Of a stretch of DNA of 51,734 bases, positions 24,089-32,372 are shown in pieces. The notes beneath the pieces are model-generated. The model saw only the letters and a list, made by a program, of their open reading frames with translations. It was not told the DNA's origin and made no database searches. The translations under genes were made by a program, and so were the position numbers. This DNA is from Scatosoma sp045588185. GTDB lineage: Bacteria > Bacillota > Clostridia > Christensenellales > Borkfalkiaceae. The stretch's first letter is position 1. Each line of letters begins with the position of its first letter. The stretch lies in NCBI GenBank assembly GCA_045588185.1, contig JAZNDR010000019.1, positions 1-51,734 on the forward strand. The letters run 5' to 3'.

Positions 24089-24854
24089 ACAGTAGAGGCG
24101 TTTCTCGTAAGATAAGCCCTATCTCGTTTGCCATTTCTCGCGCCTTGCGCTCGGGCTCGGGGTTGAAAAATACGCTTGCGTTGTGGATATCCATACCCAA
24201 GACTACCTCGTTTTTTATTTCCGCTGCAATTTTATAAAAGCGAGCGTCAGGGTAATGGCGGTTTTCTTTTATTCCCAAAAGATTGAGCTCTAATGGGATA
24301 TTTTTCCGTTTTGCATATTCGCACAGCCGACGGTATTCCCGTTGGCACGCTTCCTCGGAAAATTTAAAGCCTGCCATATCGGGGTGCGCAACATAAAGGA
24401 AATTGCCAGTGGAAAGTCCTGTAATCACTTGCGATACGTAAGCTTCCAAAACGGCGTCGTTTCCCAAACGCGCTAAATTATAAATATGGTTGCGGCGAAT
24501 TCCGTCGCCGATATAATGCTGCCCCATAATGAGGTAGTCGGGTTGAATTTGCCCTAAAAACGCCATTTCTTCCTCGTGGCTGTCGGGCAGATATTCTAAT
24601 TCGAAGCCACACAAAATGCGGATATCGTCTTTATATTCCTTTGCTAACGCGCGAATGCTTTCGGCATACGAAAACAACTCGTCGTCCTTCATACAGTGCG
24701 AATAGCGAAAATCCGTTTGAGGGAAAGCTTGGGGTGCGTGGTCGGAAAATCCCAGCGTTTTCAAGCCTGCGGTAATAGCATTTTCCACGTATTCTCTGTC
24801 TGTGCCGACGGCGTGTCCGCACCGCGAAGTATGCGTATGATAATTGTGTAACAT
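24087..24854 (-). CDS. PHP-domain histidinol-phosphatase-like hydrolase
   Basis: The 255-aa PHP protein has metal motifs NYHTHTSRCGH at the N terminus, GFSDHAP, a GFELEYLP strand, MGQHYI and GMDIHNAS near the C terminus. It resembles HisK/HisJ-type histidinol phosphatases, but no other his genes are present, so a different phosphate ester may be the substrate. It is the last gene of a minus-strand operon, 1 bp after the stop of the importer ATPase, so it is probably cotranscribed with the importer. Confidence 0.8.
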   Translation of the reverse strand: MLHNYHTHTSRCGHAVGTDREYVENAITAGLKTLGFSDHAPQAFPQTDFRYSHCMKDDELFSYAESIRALAKEYKDDIRILCGFELEYLPDSHEEEMAFLGQIQPDYLIMGQHYIGDGIRRNHIYNLARLGNDAVLEAYVSQVITGLSTGNFLYVAHPDMAGFKFSEEACQREYRRLCEYAKRKNIPLELNLLGIKENRHYPDARFYKIAAEIKNEVVLGMDIHNASVFFNPEPERKAREMANEIGLILRETPLL

Positions 24855-24855
24855 A

Positions 24856-25740
24856 TTATAAAACCTTGGATAAAAATTCTTTTAATCGTTCGTCTTTCGG
24901 GTTTTTAAAGAATTCCTTGGGTGTGTTTTCTTCTTTGATAACTCCGTCGTTCATAAAGATAACGCGGTTCGCTACCTCTTTCGCAAAGCCCATTTCGTGC
25001 GTTACCACGACCATTGTCATACCGTCCTTGGCAAGCTCGGTCATAACCTTTAATACCTCGCCTACCATTTCGGGGTCGAGCGCGCTCGTCGGTTCGTCAA
25101 ACAGCATTACGTCGGGCTCCATAGCAAGGGCGCGGACGATGGCGATACGCTGTTTTTGACCGCCCGAAAGCGTGGACGGGTATGCGTTCGCTTTTTCTGC
25201 CAAGCCGACCTTTTCCAACAGTACCATAGCTTTTGCCTTGGCGTCTTCTTCCGTGCATTTTTTCAGTTTCACGGGAGCGAGCGTAATGTTTTGCAAAACG
25301 GTAAGGTTGGGGAACAGGTTAAACTGTTGAAATACCATACCGATTTTCTGACGGTGTAAATTGAGATTCTTACGGATATTTTTCGCAATCGCCTTTTCCT
25401 CGGCGTATAACGCTTTATACTCCGCCTGCAACACGGCGTAGCGCGTTTGTGCTTCCTCGTTGAAATCACCTGATTTTTTCAGTGCACGGCACTCATTTAT
25501 TTGATTTTTTAAATAGATATGCTCGTTTTTGAAAATGAATTCGTCTTCCAACAAGATTGCGCCCGCAGTAGGGGTTTCAAGTAAATTCAAGCACCGTAAA
25601 AAGGTGGATTTGCCGCACCCCGACGGACCGACGACGGCGATCACGTCGCCTTTGTTGATGTCGATATCCACGCCTTTAAGGACCTCTAATTTTCCAAAAT
25701 ACTTATGCAAATTCCGAACGGAGATTATATTATCGCTCAT
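24856..25740 (-). CDS. polar amino acid ABC importer ATPase with an insertion
   Basis: This GlnQ/HisP-type ATPase has Walker A GPSGCGKST (residues 38-46), Q-loop GMVFQQFNLFP (134-144), signature LSGGQKQR and Walker B VMLFDEPTSALD. It is 294 aa instead of the usual ~245, because about 50 extra residues (~70-122, Glu/Lys/Ala-rich, probably a helical hairpin) lie between Walker A and the Q-loop. The start at 25740 is chosen because the residues upstream are not family-like; it overlaps the permease gene by 11 bp. It energises uptake by the neighbouring permease and binding protein. Confidence 0.9.
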   Translation of the reverse strand: MSDNIISVRNLHKYFGKLEVLKGVDIDINKGDVIAVVGPSGCGKSTFLRCLNLLETPTAGAILLEDEFIFKNEHIYLKNQINECRALKKSGDFNEEAQTRYAVLQAEYKALYAEEKAIAKNIRKNLNLHRQKIGMVFQQFNLFPNLTVLQNITLAPVKLKKCTEEDAKAKAMVLLEKVGLAEKANAYPSTLSGGQKQRIAIVRALAMEPDVMLFDEPTSALDPEMVGEVLKVMTELAKDGMTMVVVTHEMGFAKEVANRVIFMNDGVIKEENTPKEFFKNPKDERLKEFLSKVL

Positions 25741-26422
25741 TTTTTTGTAACCTCTTTTCAATGCGTTTGATGATGAACACCATAATATACACGACGGCAA
25801 GATAACATACGCCCACGAGGATACCGCTGGCAAGATAGTTGGGTATCGACCGATAAATGGTGCTGGCGGCGGCATTGAGGTCGAAAGTCAAACTGCCGGG
25901 AGTAGAACCGACCCAGCCGATAATAGAAGTTTCTTTTAAGAGCGCAATCATTTCGTTGCCGATAGCGGGGATAATATTTTTAATGGCTTGCGGTAAAATG
26001 ATGTGTAACATCGTTTGTAACCAAGTTAATCCCAAGGCGCGCCCCGCTTCCATTTGCCCTTGGTTGACGGAAGTGATTCCCGCACGGATACTTTCGGAAA
26101 CGTAAGCACCTGAGTTGATGCCGAAAGTAATGATTGCCGCATAGGGCTTAAAGCCGGGAATAGCAAACACGGCGAACACCATAATAAACAACTGTAAAGC
26201 GACGGGAGTGCCGCGGAATACAGTGGTGTAAATTTCACAAAGGATTTTGGGGAATTTCATCCATTTACTATCGGGGGCAATTTTTACGATTGCTACAACG
26301 AATCCAAGAAACAACCCCAAAATCGCCGCAATAAAGGTTACGACGATGGAGTTGAGTAAGCCCTCTAAAATATAATTTACGAGGTCTGCTCTCGATAAAA
26401 TTCTGATAATATCGTTAAACAT
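25730..26422 (-). CDS. polar amino acid ABC importer permease
   Basis: A 230-aa HisM/GlnP-type permease with about five transmembrane helices. The cytoplasmic EAA motif is seen as EAGRALGLTWLQTMLHIILPQAIK, which contacts the ATPase. IYTTVFRGTPVALQL is the conserved N-terminal signature of this permease family. One permease gene suggests a homodimer. It lies between the binding protein (69 bp upstream) and the ATPase (overlapping). Confidence 0.92.
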   Translation of the reverse strand: MFNDIIRILSRADLVNYILEGLLNSIVVTFIAAILGLFLGFVVAIVKIAPDSKWMKFPKILCEIYTTVFRGTPVALQLFIMVFAVFAIPGFKPYAAIITFGINSGAYVSESIRAGITSVNQGQMEAGRALGLTWLQTMLHIILPQAIKNIIPAIGNEMIALLKETSIIGWVGSTPGSLTFDLNAAASTIYRSIPNYLASGILVGVCYLAVVYIMVFIIKRIEKRLQKNER

Positions 26423-26490
26423 ATTTGTTCCTTTTCGTTAGGAAAGGGAAAGACGAGCGCCTTTCCCTCTCCGTGCAATTTTTTCGTGGA

Positions 26491-27318
26491 TTATTCCAAA
26501 CCGAGGTGTTTATTGACGAGCGCTTGAATACCGTCCTCGCCAAGCTCGTTTAATACTTCGTTGATAGCCGCGAGAATTTCCGGTTCGTTTTTATTGACCG
26601 CGATTGCATATACGTCAATCGCCGCTTCGTCTTTTTTGCCACTACTGCCTTTATAATAAAGAGGAGCGCAAGCAAGTTTGTCGTTACCAGCGATAAGCTG
26701 TTTTGCGGGCAATTCGTCGATAATCAAAACGTCGGAGTTCAAGCCGATATCCGCAACGGCCGAGGAAAGTGCACCAAAGCCGACCTTTTCTGCATCCGTT
26801 TCATAAAGCGTGCCGTCCTTTGCGAGCTCGTCGCCGAGGAAAAGGTCAGCAGTCGTACCGTTTTGTACAGCAATAGATTTACCAGCAAGCGAATCCCAGT
26901 ATACACCCTCGATTTCATCCGTCGTTTCGCTTACGAAAGTGGATTTTTCGGAAACTTCGTAGATAACGTATAAATTTGCGGTGTAGTACTCTTGCGAGAA
27001 ATTTACTTTTGCCTTTCTTTCGTCGTTGACGGAAATACCCGCGGCACCGACCTTACACTGTTTACCCGATTGAACGGCATCGATGATAGTGTCAAAACCT
27101 ACGTTTTCAAAAACAACTTCCTTGCCTAATTTTTCGCCGACCTTTTCCATAATTTCAACGTCAACGCCGACGATTTTTCCGTTTGCCATATATTCAAACG
27201 GCGCAAAGCCTGCTTCCGTGTATACGACGAGCTTGTTACTTCCGCACGAGGAAAATCCCAAGGAGCCGAAAACGGACGCGGTTGCTAATACGGTTGCTAA
27301 TACTTTTTTCAGTTTCAT
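26491..27318 (-). CDS. amino acid ABC importer binding lipoprotein
   Basis: This 275-aa solute-binding protein of family 3 has a lipoprotein signal with lipobox near GFSSCG. The mature part starts LVVYTEAGFAPFEYMANGKIVGVDVEIMEKVGEKLG, the family-3 hallmark. The conserved Arg-containing NDERKAKVNFSQEYY segment, which binds the amino-acid carboxylate, is present. The exact ligand is not predictable. It is first in the minus-strand operon, downstream of the promoter at 27380-27408 and the SD TAGGAGATATT. Confidence 0.92.
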   Translation of the reverse strand: MKLKKVLATVLATASVFGSLGFSSCGSNKLVVYTEAGFAPFEYMANGKIVGVDVEIMEKVGEKLGKEVVFENVGFDTIIDAVQSGKQCKVGAAGISVNDERKAKVNFSQEYYTANLYVIYEVSEKSTFVSETTDEIEGVYWDSLAGKSIAVQNGTTADLFLGDELAKDGTLYETDAEKVGFGALSSAVADIGLNSDVLIIDELPAKQLIAGNDKLACAPLYYKGSSGKKDEAAIDVYAIAVNKNEPEILAAINEVLNELGEDGIQALVNKHLGLE

Positions 27319-27379
27319 AATAATATCTCCTAAATTTATTCTTCCCTTACAAGGATAACATACCCTGCTTACGCTTATT

Positions 27380-27408
27380 ATTTTACCTTCTTTTTATAAG
27401 CTTGTCAA
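27380..27408 (-). promoter_or_regulatory. promoter of the importer operon
   Basis: On the minus strand, TTGACA (27408 to 27403), 17 bp, TAAAAT (27385 to 27380). The ~60-nt leader before ATG 27318 shows no riboswitch I recognise. Between this and the tgt promoter (27409-27527) only AT-rich sequence is seen. Confidence 0.75.
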
Positions 27409-27527
27409 TTCGTTTTATTTGTTTTTTCAAGCTTTTTTGTTTATTTTTCAAATACTTATGTATAAATGTATAAAATAAATGAATATTATGCATAAACTTA
27501 TTTTTTGACAACGGATAGAAAAAGGAA

Positions 27528-27556
27528 TTGCAATTTCGTCGCAAATATGTTATACT
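27528..27556 (+). promoter_or_regulatory. promoter of tgt (TTGCAA, extended -10)
   Basis: TTGCAA (27528-27533), 17 bp, TGT-TATACT (-10 at 27551-27556). Confidence 0.75.
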
Positions 27557-27589
27557 GTTGAGGAAAATCAAAAAAGGAACGAAAAACTC

Positions 27590-28720
27590 TTGAACAACGA
27601 ATTTTTCTCATTTGAAGTCATTAAAACGGACGAAGAAACGGGCGCGCGCGCGGGCGTGCTACACACTCCGCACGGCGATATTGAAACGCCCGTGTATATG
27701 CCCGTCGGTACGCAAGCGACGGTCAAAGGCGTGTTCCCCCGCGACTTAAAAGAAGCGGGCTCGCAAATCATTTTATCTAATACTTATCATTTATATATGC
27801 GCCCCGGCGACGAAATCGTTAAAAAAGCGGGCGGGTTGCATAAGTTTATGCACTGGGATAAGCCTATTTTAACGGACAGCGGCGGATTTCAGGTATTCTC
27901 GCTTGGGAAGCTGAACAAAATCACCGACGAGGGCGTGGAATTTTCCTCGAATATCGACGGGAGCAAACATTTCTTCACGCCCGAAAAGGCAATGCAGGTA
28001 GAGCAAAACCTCGGCGCGGATATCATTATGGCGTTCGACGAATGCAGTGAATACGGCTACAACCACGCGCAAGCGGAAGCGGCAATGAAGCGGACGGGCG
28101 CATGGTTGGAACGCTGTTATAAATTCCACGATAAGCCCGAACAAGCGTTATTTCCTATCGTGCAAGGGAATATGTACAAAGACCTGCGCGGGGAAAGCCT
28201 CGCGCGCACCTTGCCGTTCGTGAAGCACGGTATTGCCATCGGCGGGCTGTCGGTGGGCGAGCCCAAGCCTTTAATGTACGAGCTTTTGGATTATTTACAA
28301 CCCAAGCTTCCGACGGACGTACCCCGTTATTTGATGGGGGTGGGTTCGCCAGACTGCCTTATCGAGGGCACGCTTCGGGGCGTGGATATGTTTGACTGTG
28401 TATTGGCGACCCGTATCGCGCGCAACGGCACGGCAATGACTTCGCACGGTCGTGTGGTGGTGCGCAACGGCAGGTACAAAGAGGACTTTACCCCGCTTGA
28501 CGAGGAATGTGATTGTTATTGCTGTAAAAATTATACGAAAGCGTATTTACGACACTTAATAAACACGGACGAAATGTACGGTGCGATGCTGTTGAGTTTG
28601 CACAATATCACTTTTTTACACAAGCTAATGAAAGGACTGCGCAATTCTATTCTCGGCGGGTACGTGAAAGAATACACGCAAGAATTTTACCGCAAATACG
28701 GCGGTGCGGGGAAGTGGTAG
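27590..28720 (+). CDS. tgt: queuine/preQ1 tRNA-guanine transglycosylase
   Basis: Tgt exchanges guanine 34 for preQ1 in GUN-anticodon tRNAs. At 376 aa, the landmarks are LSNTYHLYMRPGDE, ILTDSGGFQVFSL (active-site region), AFDECSEYG, GGLSVGEPKP, the PRYLMGVGSPDCLIEG strand, and the zinc site CDCYCCKNYTKAYLRHL. The start is TTG 27590, supported by AAAAAGGAACG upstream and by the position of the promoter. In many Clostridia tgt is followed directly by yajC (established); here a repeat and four ABC genes intervene. Confidence 0.96.
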   Translation: MNNEFFSFEVIKTDEETGARAGVLHTPHGDIETPVYMPVGTQATVKGVFPRDLKEAGSQIILSNTYHLYMRPGDEIVKKAGGLHKFMHWDKPILTDSGGFQVFSLGKLNKITDEGVEFSSNIDGSKHFFTPEKAMQVEQNLGADIIMAFDECSEYGYNHAQAEAAMKRTGAWLERCYKFHDKPEQALFPIVQGNMYKDLRGESLARTLPFVKHGIAIGGLSVGEPKPLMYELLDYLQPKLPTDVPRYLMGVGSPDCLIEGTLRGVDMFDCVLATRIARNGTAMTSHGRVVVRNGRYKEDFTPLDEECDCYCCKNYTKAYLRHLINTDEMYGAMLLSLHNITFLHKLMKGLRNSILGGYVKEYTQEFYRKYGGAGKW

Positions 28721-28787
28721 AGCGGGTGCGACCCGCGACGGAGCCTTTCTATCTTTCCGCGAGGCTTGGAAGAAACAGGGTCGTTTT

Positions 28788-28944
28788 CAACGAGGAGTCA
28801 AGGGGCATTGTCCCTTGCGGATTGTAAAGGCAGAGCCTTTACGCCTCGACGGCAGTCGCGCCCGTAGGGCGTTACAGCCTTCTATTGAGCAACCGTAGGT
28901 TGCGCTACCTACCGCGTAAGCGGTCAATCGCTATGGCGAACAAC
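28788..28944 (+). repeat. hairpin-necklace repeat copy R3
   Basis: In order: the AAGGG...CCCTT stem, AAAGGC-AGA-GCCTTT, GAC-GGCA-GTC, CGCCC-GTA-GGGCG, GCAACC-GTA-GGTTGC, ACCGC-GTAA-GCGGT, TCGC-TATG-GCGA. It lies 67 bp after the tgt stop in the same orientation and is nearly the same as R2. The rest of 28945-29032 holds another imperfect inverted repeat (AATTGTGG/CCACAATT) and no gene. Confidence 0.85.
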
Positions 28945-29032
28945 AGTAAATGCGGAATGCGGGGTGCAGAATTGTGGAATAATTTATAAATTTACCACAA
29001 TTTTGCATTTTGCCTCTTGCATTTTGCATTTA

Positions 29033-29067
29033 AAAAAAGCGGATTTTTCGAAAAAATCCGCTTTTTT
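29033..29067. terminator. symmetric terminator upstream of the ABC block
   Basis: The stem 29033-29048 with 29052-29067 is perfect (16 bp, loop CGA) with A-run and T-run ends, so it is competent in both directions. Confidence 0.8.
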
Positions 29068-29079
29068 GAAAAAAAACAC

Positions 29080-29118
29080 TTGACAAATATTTCGAGAAAT
29101 GATATCATTTTAATATCA
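29080..29118 (+). promoter_or_regulatory. promoter with palindromic operator
   Basis: TTGACA (29080-29085), 17 bp, TATCAT (29103-29108). A perfect 14-bp palindrome AAATGATATCATTT (29097-29110) covers the -10. Overlapping it, TGATAT (29100-29105) and ATATCA (29113-29118) form a second inverted repeat. This is a likely repressor site; no regulator gene is adjacent. Confidence 0.7.
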
Positions 29119-29145
29119 AAACAATAGCAAACGAGGAGAACGGCT

Positions 29146-29853
29146 ATGTTGCGGATAGAAAATTTAAGTAAATCGTACGGCGAGAAGAAGGCGGTGGATA
29201 GCGTTACGTTGCATATTAAGGCAGGGGAAATTTACGGGTTCATCGGACATAACGGCGCGGGGAAAACCACGACCTTAAAAGCTTGTTGCGGGATTTTGGG
29301 CTTTGAGGAGGGAGAGATTTTTGTAGACGGCGTTTCGGTTAAAAAAGACCCGCTTACTTGCAAACGCAAAATTGCGTATATCCCCGATAATCCCGATTTG
29401 TACGCGTTTATGACGGGGATACAGTACCTCGATTTCGTCGCGGATATTTTCAAGGTGTCCGTGGGCGACCGCAAAGGACGGATACGCAAATATGCGGACG
29501 CGTTTGAATTGACGGGAAATTTAGCACAGCCTATCGGCTCCTATTCTCACGGTATGAAGCAAAAGCTTGCACTCATTTCCGCGCTTATCCACGAACCGAA
29601 GCTCATTATATTAGACGAGCCGTTCGTGGGGCTTGACCCCAAAGCGGCGCATACGGTAAAAGAAATTATGCGCGAGCTTTGTCATAACGGCGCGGCGATA
29701 TTTTTCTCGACGCACGTGCTGGAAGTCGCGGAAAAGCTGTGTGATAAAATTGCCATTATCAAGGACGGAAAGTTAGTGAAAGAGGGTACCATGGACGAGG
29801 TGAAAGGGGATACCAGCCTCGAAGAAGTGTTCCTTGAACTGGTGGAGGAATAA
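29146..29853 (+). CDS. ABC transporter ATP-binding protein (EcsA-like)
   Basis: A 235-aa ATPase with Walker A GHNGAGKTT, a modified signature YSHGMKQKL, Walker B LIILDEPFVGLD and H-switch STHVLE. The signature in SHG form and pairing with a ~530-aa permease resemble EcsA/EcsB-type exporters. It starts the four-gene ABC block under the operator-bearing promoter, with SD CGAGGAGAACGG. Five bases separate it from the permease. The substrate is unknown. Confidence 0.88.
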   Translation: MLRIENLSKSYGEKKAVDSVTLHIKAGEIYGFIGHNGAGKTTTLKACCGILGFEEGEIFVDGVSVKKDPLTCKRKIAYIPDNPDLYAFMTGIQYLDFVADIFKVSVGDRKGRIRKYADAFELTGNLAQPIGSYSHGMKQKLALISALIHEPKLIILDEPFVGLDPKAAHTVKEIMRELCHNGAAIFFSTHVLEVAEKLCDKIAIIKDGKLVKEGTMDEVKGDTSLEEVFLELVEE

Positions 29854-29858
29854 GCGTT

Positions 29859-31448
29859 ATGTTAAAAGCGCTTTTGAAAAAACAATTTTTGGAAACGGCG
29901 TCCTTTTTCTTCTTGAACGCCAAGGACGGCAAACGCCGTTCCCCGCTTGCGATACTCGGCTTTGCGGCACTTATGGTTTACGCTTTGGGAGCGGTAGTGT
30001 TTTTAATGTGGGAGCTTGCGGGCACGCTTTGCGCGCCCCTCGTGCAAGGCGGACTTGCGTGGGTGTATTTCGCGTTTATGGCGGTTCTCGCGTTTTCCTT
30101 GGGCTGCGTTGGGAGCGTGTTCGCCGCGAAATCCCAACTGTTCGAGGCAAAGGATAACGATTTCCTGCTCTCCCTGCCTATCCCCGCATGGACGGTTTTG
30201 TTCGTCCGTATGCTGTCGCTGTATTTTATTACGCTGCTGTTTGAGGCGGTCGTCCTCATTCCCGCAAGCGTAAGATATTTCACCGCGACGGGATTTTCTT
30301 TCCTTCCTGCGCTCTTTCAGTTTTTGCTATTGCTGATACTTCCCCTCGGCACGCTTGCAATATGTTCTTTGCTCGGTTGGCTGATTGCGATTATCACCGC
30401 TCGCCTGCCTTGGAAGAACTTGCTCACCGTCCTGTTTTTCGCAGTGTTTATGGTGGCGTATTTCATAATTGTCGGCAAGATGAACGAATACCTCACTTAC
30501 GTCATTACCCACGGCGAGGCGGTGGGGCAAACGATAAAAACCACCCTCTTTCCTTTCTGGCAAGCGGGTTTGACGGCGCTCGGCAATCCGCTTCCGTTGC
30601 TTTGGACTTCGCTGTTGTTTATCGGTGTGTTTGCCCTCGTGTATCTGTTGCTTGTTAAGACCTTTTACCGAGTCGTTACCGTCAAACGCGGAGAAAGAAA
30701 AGCCAAATACCGCGAAAAAGAACGCGGTACACATTCGGCGTTTTACGCCCTTTGCAAACGGGAATTTTTACGGTTTTTCAAGAATTCGATGATTGCGCTC
30801 AACTGTTTGCTCGGCTCGGTATTTTTACTGATTTTGCCTATCGTTGCCCTGTTCAATCTCGACTTCCTTGCGCAACTGGCGCAGGCGGGGGAGGCGCGGG
30901 AGCTGTTTGCGCTTTTGCTCGGCGCAATCGTTTGCGGGGTAGCGGGAATGAACGTTATCACGGCTTCTTCCGTTTCTTTGGAAGGAGAAACGCTGTGGCT
31001 GGTGCGTTCTTTGCCTGTGCAAACGAGTAAGATATTCTACGCGAAAATCTTTTTGCATACCGCCGTAACGGCAATCCCCGTTCTGCTTTGTACGCTTATA
31101 TTGAGTATCCTGTTAAAGCTCGGCGTATGGCTGACCGTGTTCGTTTGCTTGGCGGGTGTATCGTTCGTACTGCTTACCGCGGTTGCGGGGCTTGCTATCA
31201 ATTTGAAATTTCCGAATTTGCACTGGACGAACGAGGTGGCGGCGGTCAAACAAAGTATCTCGGCGGTGGCAGGTATGTTTTTAGGATTCGGGATCGTGGC
31301 GCTGCTTGTCGGCGGGTATTTCCTGTTTGGAAAATATCTTCCCGCGATAGGGTATTTGGCAATCGCGGTTTGCGTTATGCTCGTCGGGACGGCGGTACTT
31401 TGGGTATGGCTGAAAAAACGGGGCGAAAAAATCTTTGAAAATTTGTAA
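29859..31448 (+). CDS. large ABC-2-like exporter permease
   Basis: A 529-aa membrane protein with around 12 hydrophobic segments and a conserved-looking soluble start LKALLKKQFLETASFFF. DNDFLLSLPIPAWTVLFVRML is the coupling-helix region typical of two-fold ABC-2 permeases. A charged cytoplasmic loop near the middle (RGERKAKYREKERG) separates the two halves. It pairs with the preceding ATPase. Role inferred: export of peptide, lipid or drug. It ends 12 bp before the next ATPase gene. Confidence 0.75.
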   Translation: MLKALLKKQFLETASFFFLNAKDGKRRSPLAILGFAALMVYALGAVVFLMWELAGTLCAPLVQGGLAWVYFAFMAVLAFSLGCVGSVFAAKSQLFEAKDNDFLLSLPIPAWTVLFVRMLSLYFITLLFEAVVLIPASVRYFTATGFSFLPALFQFLLLLILPLGTLAICSLLGWLIAIITARLPWKNLLTVLFFAVFMVAYFIIVGKMNEYLTYVITHGEAVGQTIKTTLFPFWQAGLTALGNPLPLLWTSLLFIGVFALVYLLLVKTFYRVVTVKRGERKAKYREKERGTHSAFYALCKREFLRFFKNSMIALNCLLGSVFLLILPIVALFNLDFLAQLAQAGEARELFALLLGAIVCGVAGMNVITASSVSLEGETLWLVRSLPVQTSKIFYAKIFLHTAVTAIPVLLCTLILSILLKLGVWLTVFVCLAGVSFVLLTAVAGLAINLKFPNLHWTNEVAAVKQSISAVAGMFLGFGIVALLVGGYFLFGKYLPAIGYLAIAVCVMLVGTAVLWVWLKKRGEKIFENL

Positions 31449-31460
31449 GGGAGTAGGGAT

Positions 31461-32372
31461 ATGGATATTATTAAAATCGATGGTTTATATAAAAGCTACG
31501 GCGAAGTGAAAGCCGTGCAAGGCATCTCTTTCCGCGTGAAAAAGGGGGAGCTGTTCGCATTCCTCGGCTTAAACGGCGCGGGGAAGAGCACCACTATCAA
31601 TATCCTTTGCGGTCAACTTCAAAAGGATAGCGGAACGGTATTTATCAACGGGCAAGACCTCGATAAAAACGCGGACGGACTCAAACGCGCAATCGGCGTG
31701 GTGTTCCAAAATACCGTACTGGATAAACCGCTTACCGTATACGATAATTTAAAATGCCGAGCCGCTTTATACGGCATTACGGGTTCGGCGTTTGAAGCCC
31801 GTTTACAAGAGCTTTGTAAGCTGTTCGGTTTAACGGATATTTTAAAACGCCCGATCGGGAAGCTTTCGGGCGGACAAAGACGGCGGGTGGACGTGGCGCG
31901 CGCGCTCGTGCATGCACCCGAAATTCTTATTTTAGACGAACCGACGACGGGGCTTGATCCGCAAACGCGGAAAACGGTGTGGGATATCGTAGAGAATTTA
32001 CGGAAAGAAAAGGGTATGACGGTATTTTTGACTACCCATTATATGGAAGAGGCGGCGGACGCGGATTACGTCGTGATACTCGACAGCGGAAAAATCGCGG
32101 CGGAGGGTACGCCGTTACAGCTGAAAAACGAGTACACGGGGGATTTCATTTCCCTGTACCATATCGACGAAACGCAGGTGCAAAAGCTCAATAAACCGTA
32201 CGAAAAGTTACGCGACGGGTACCGTGTGGCGGTCGCTGATACCAAGGAAGCCACCGAACTGATTTTACAGCACCCTGCCGTTTTCACCGATTACGAAATC
32301 GTGAAAGGTAAAATGGACGACGTGTTTTTGGCGGTTACGGGTAAAAAGCTGACGGGAGGGAATGAAAAATGA
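31461..32372 (+). CDS. ABC exporter ATP-binding protein
   Basis: A 303-aa DrrA/CcmA-like ATPase. Walker A GLNGAGKST, signature LSGGQRRRV, Walker B ILDEPTTGLDP, H-switch TTHYMEEA. The extra ~80 residues at the C terminus (after EGTPLQLKNEYTG) are the regulatory tail common in this family. Its last 4 bases overlap the ABC-2 permease gene (ATGA). The SD is GGGAGTAGGG. Confidence 0.9.
   Translation: MDIIKIDGLYKSYGEVKAVQGISFRVKKGELFAFLGLNGAGKSTTINILCGQLQKDSGTVFINGQDLDKNADGLKRAIGVVFQNTVLDKPLTVYDNLKCRAALYGITGSAFEARLQELCKLFGLTDILKRPIGKLSGGQRRRVDVARALVHAPEILILDEPTTGLDPQTRKTVWDIVENLRKEKGMTVFLTTHYMEEAADADYVVILDSGKIAAEGTPLQLKNEYTGDFISLYHIDETQVQKLNKPYEKLRDGYRVAVADTKEATELILQHPAVFTDYEIVKGKMDDVFLAVTGKKLTGGNEK

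Noticed and set aside
27319..27380. Riboswitch or T-box in the amino-acid importer leader
   Set aside because: The leader is only ~60 nt and has no T-box sequence or strong stems.
28788..28944. CRISPR-like array
   Set aside because: Hairpins are adjacent and all different, with no repeat-spacer periodicity and no cas genes.
30327..30734. Minus-strand frames within the ABC-block genes
   Set aside because: No SD, promoter or family resemblance; overlapped entirely by well-supported plus-strand genes.
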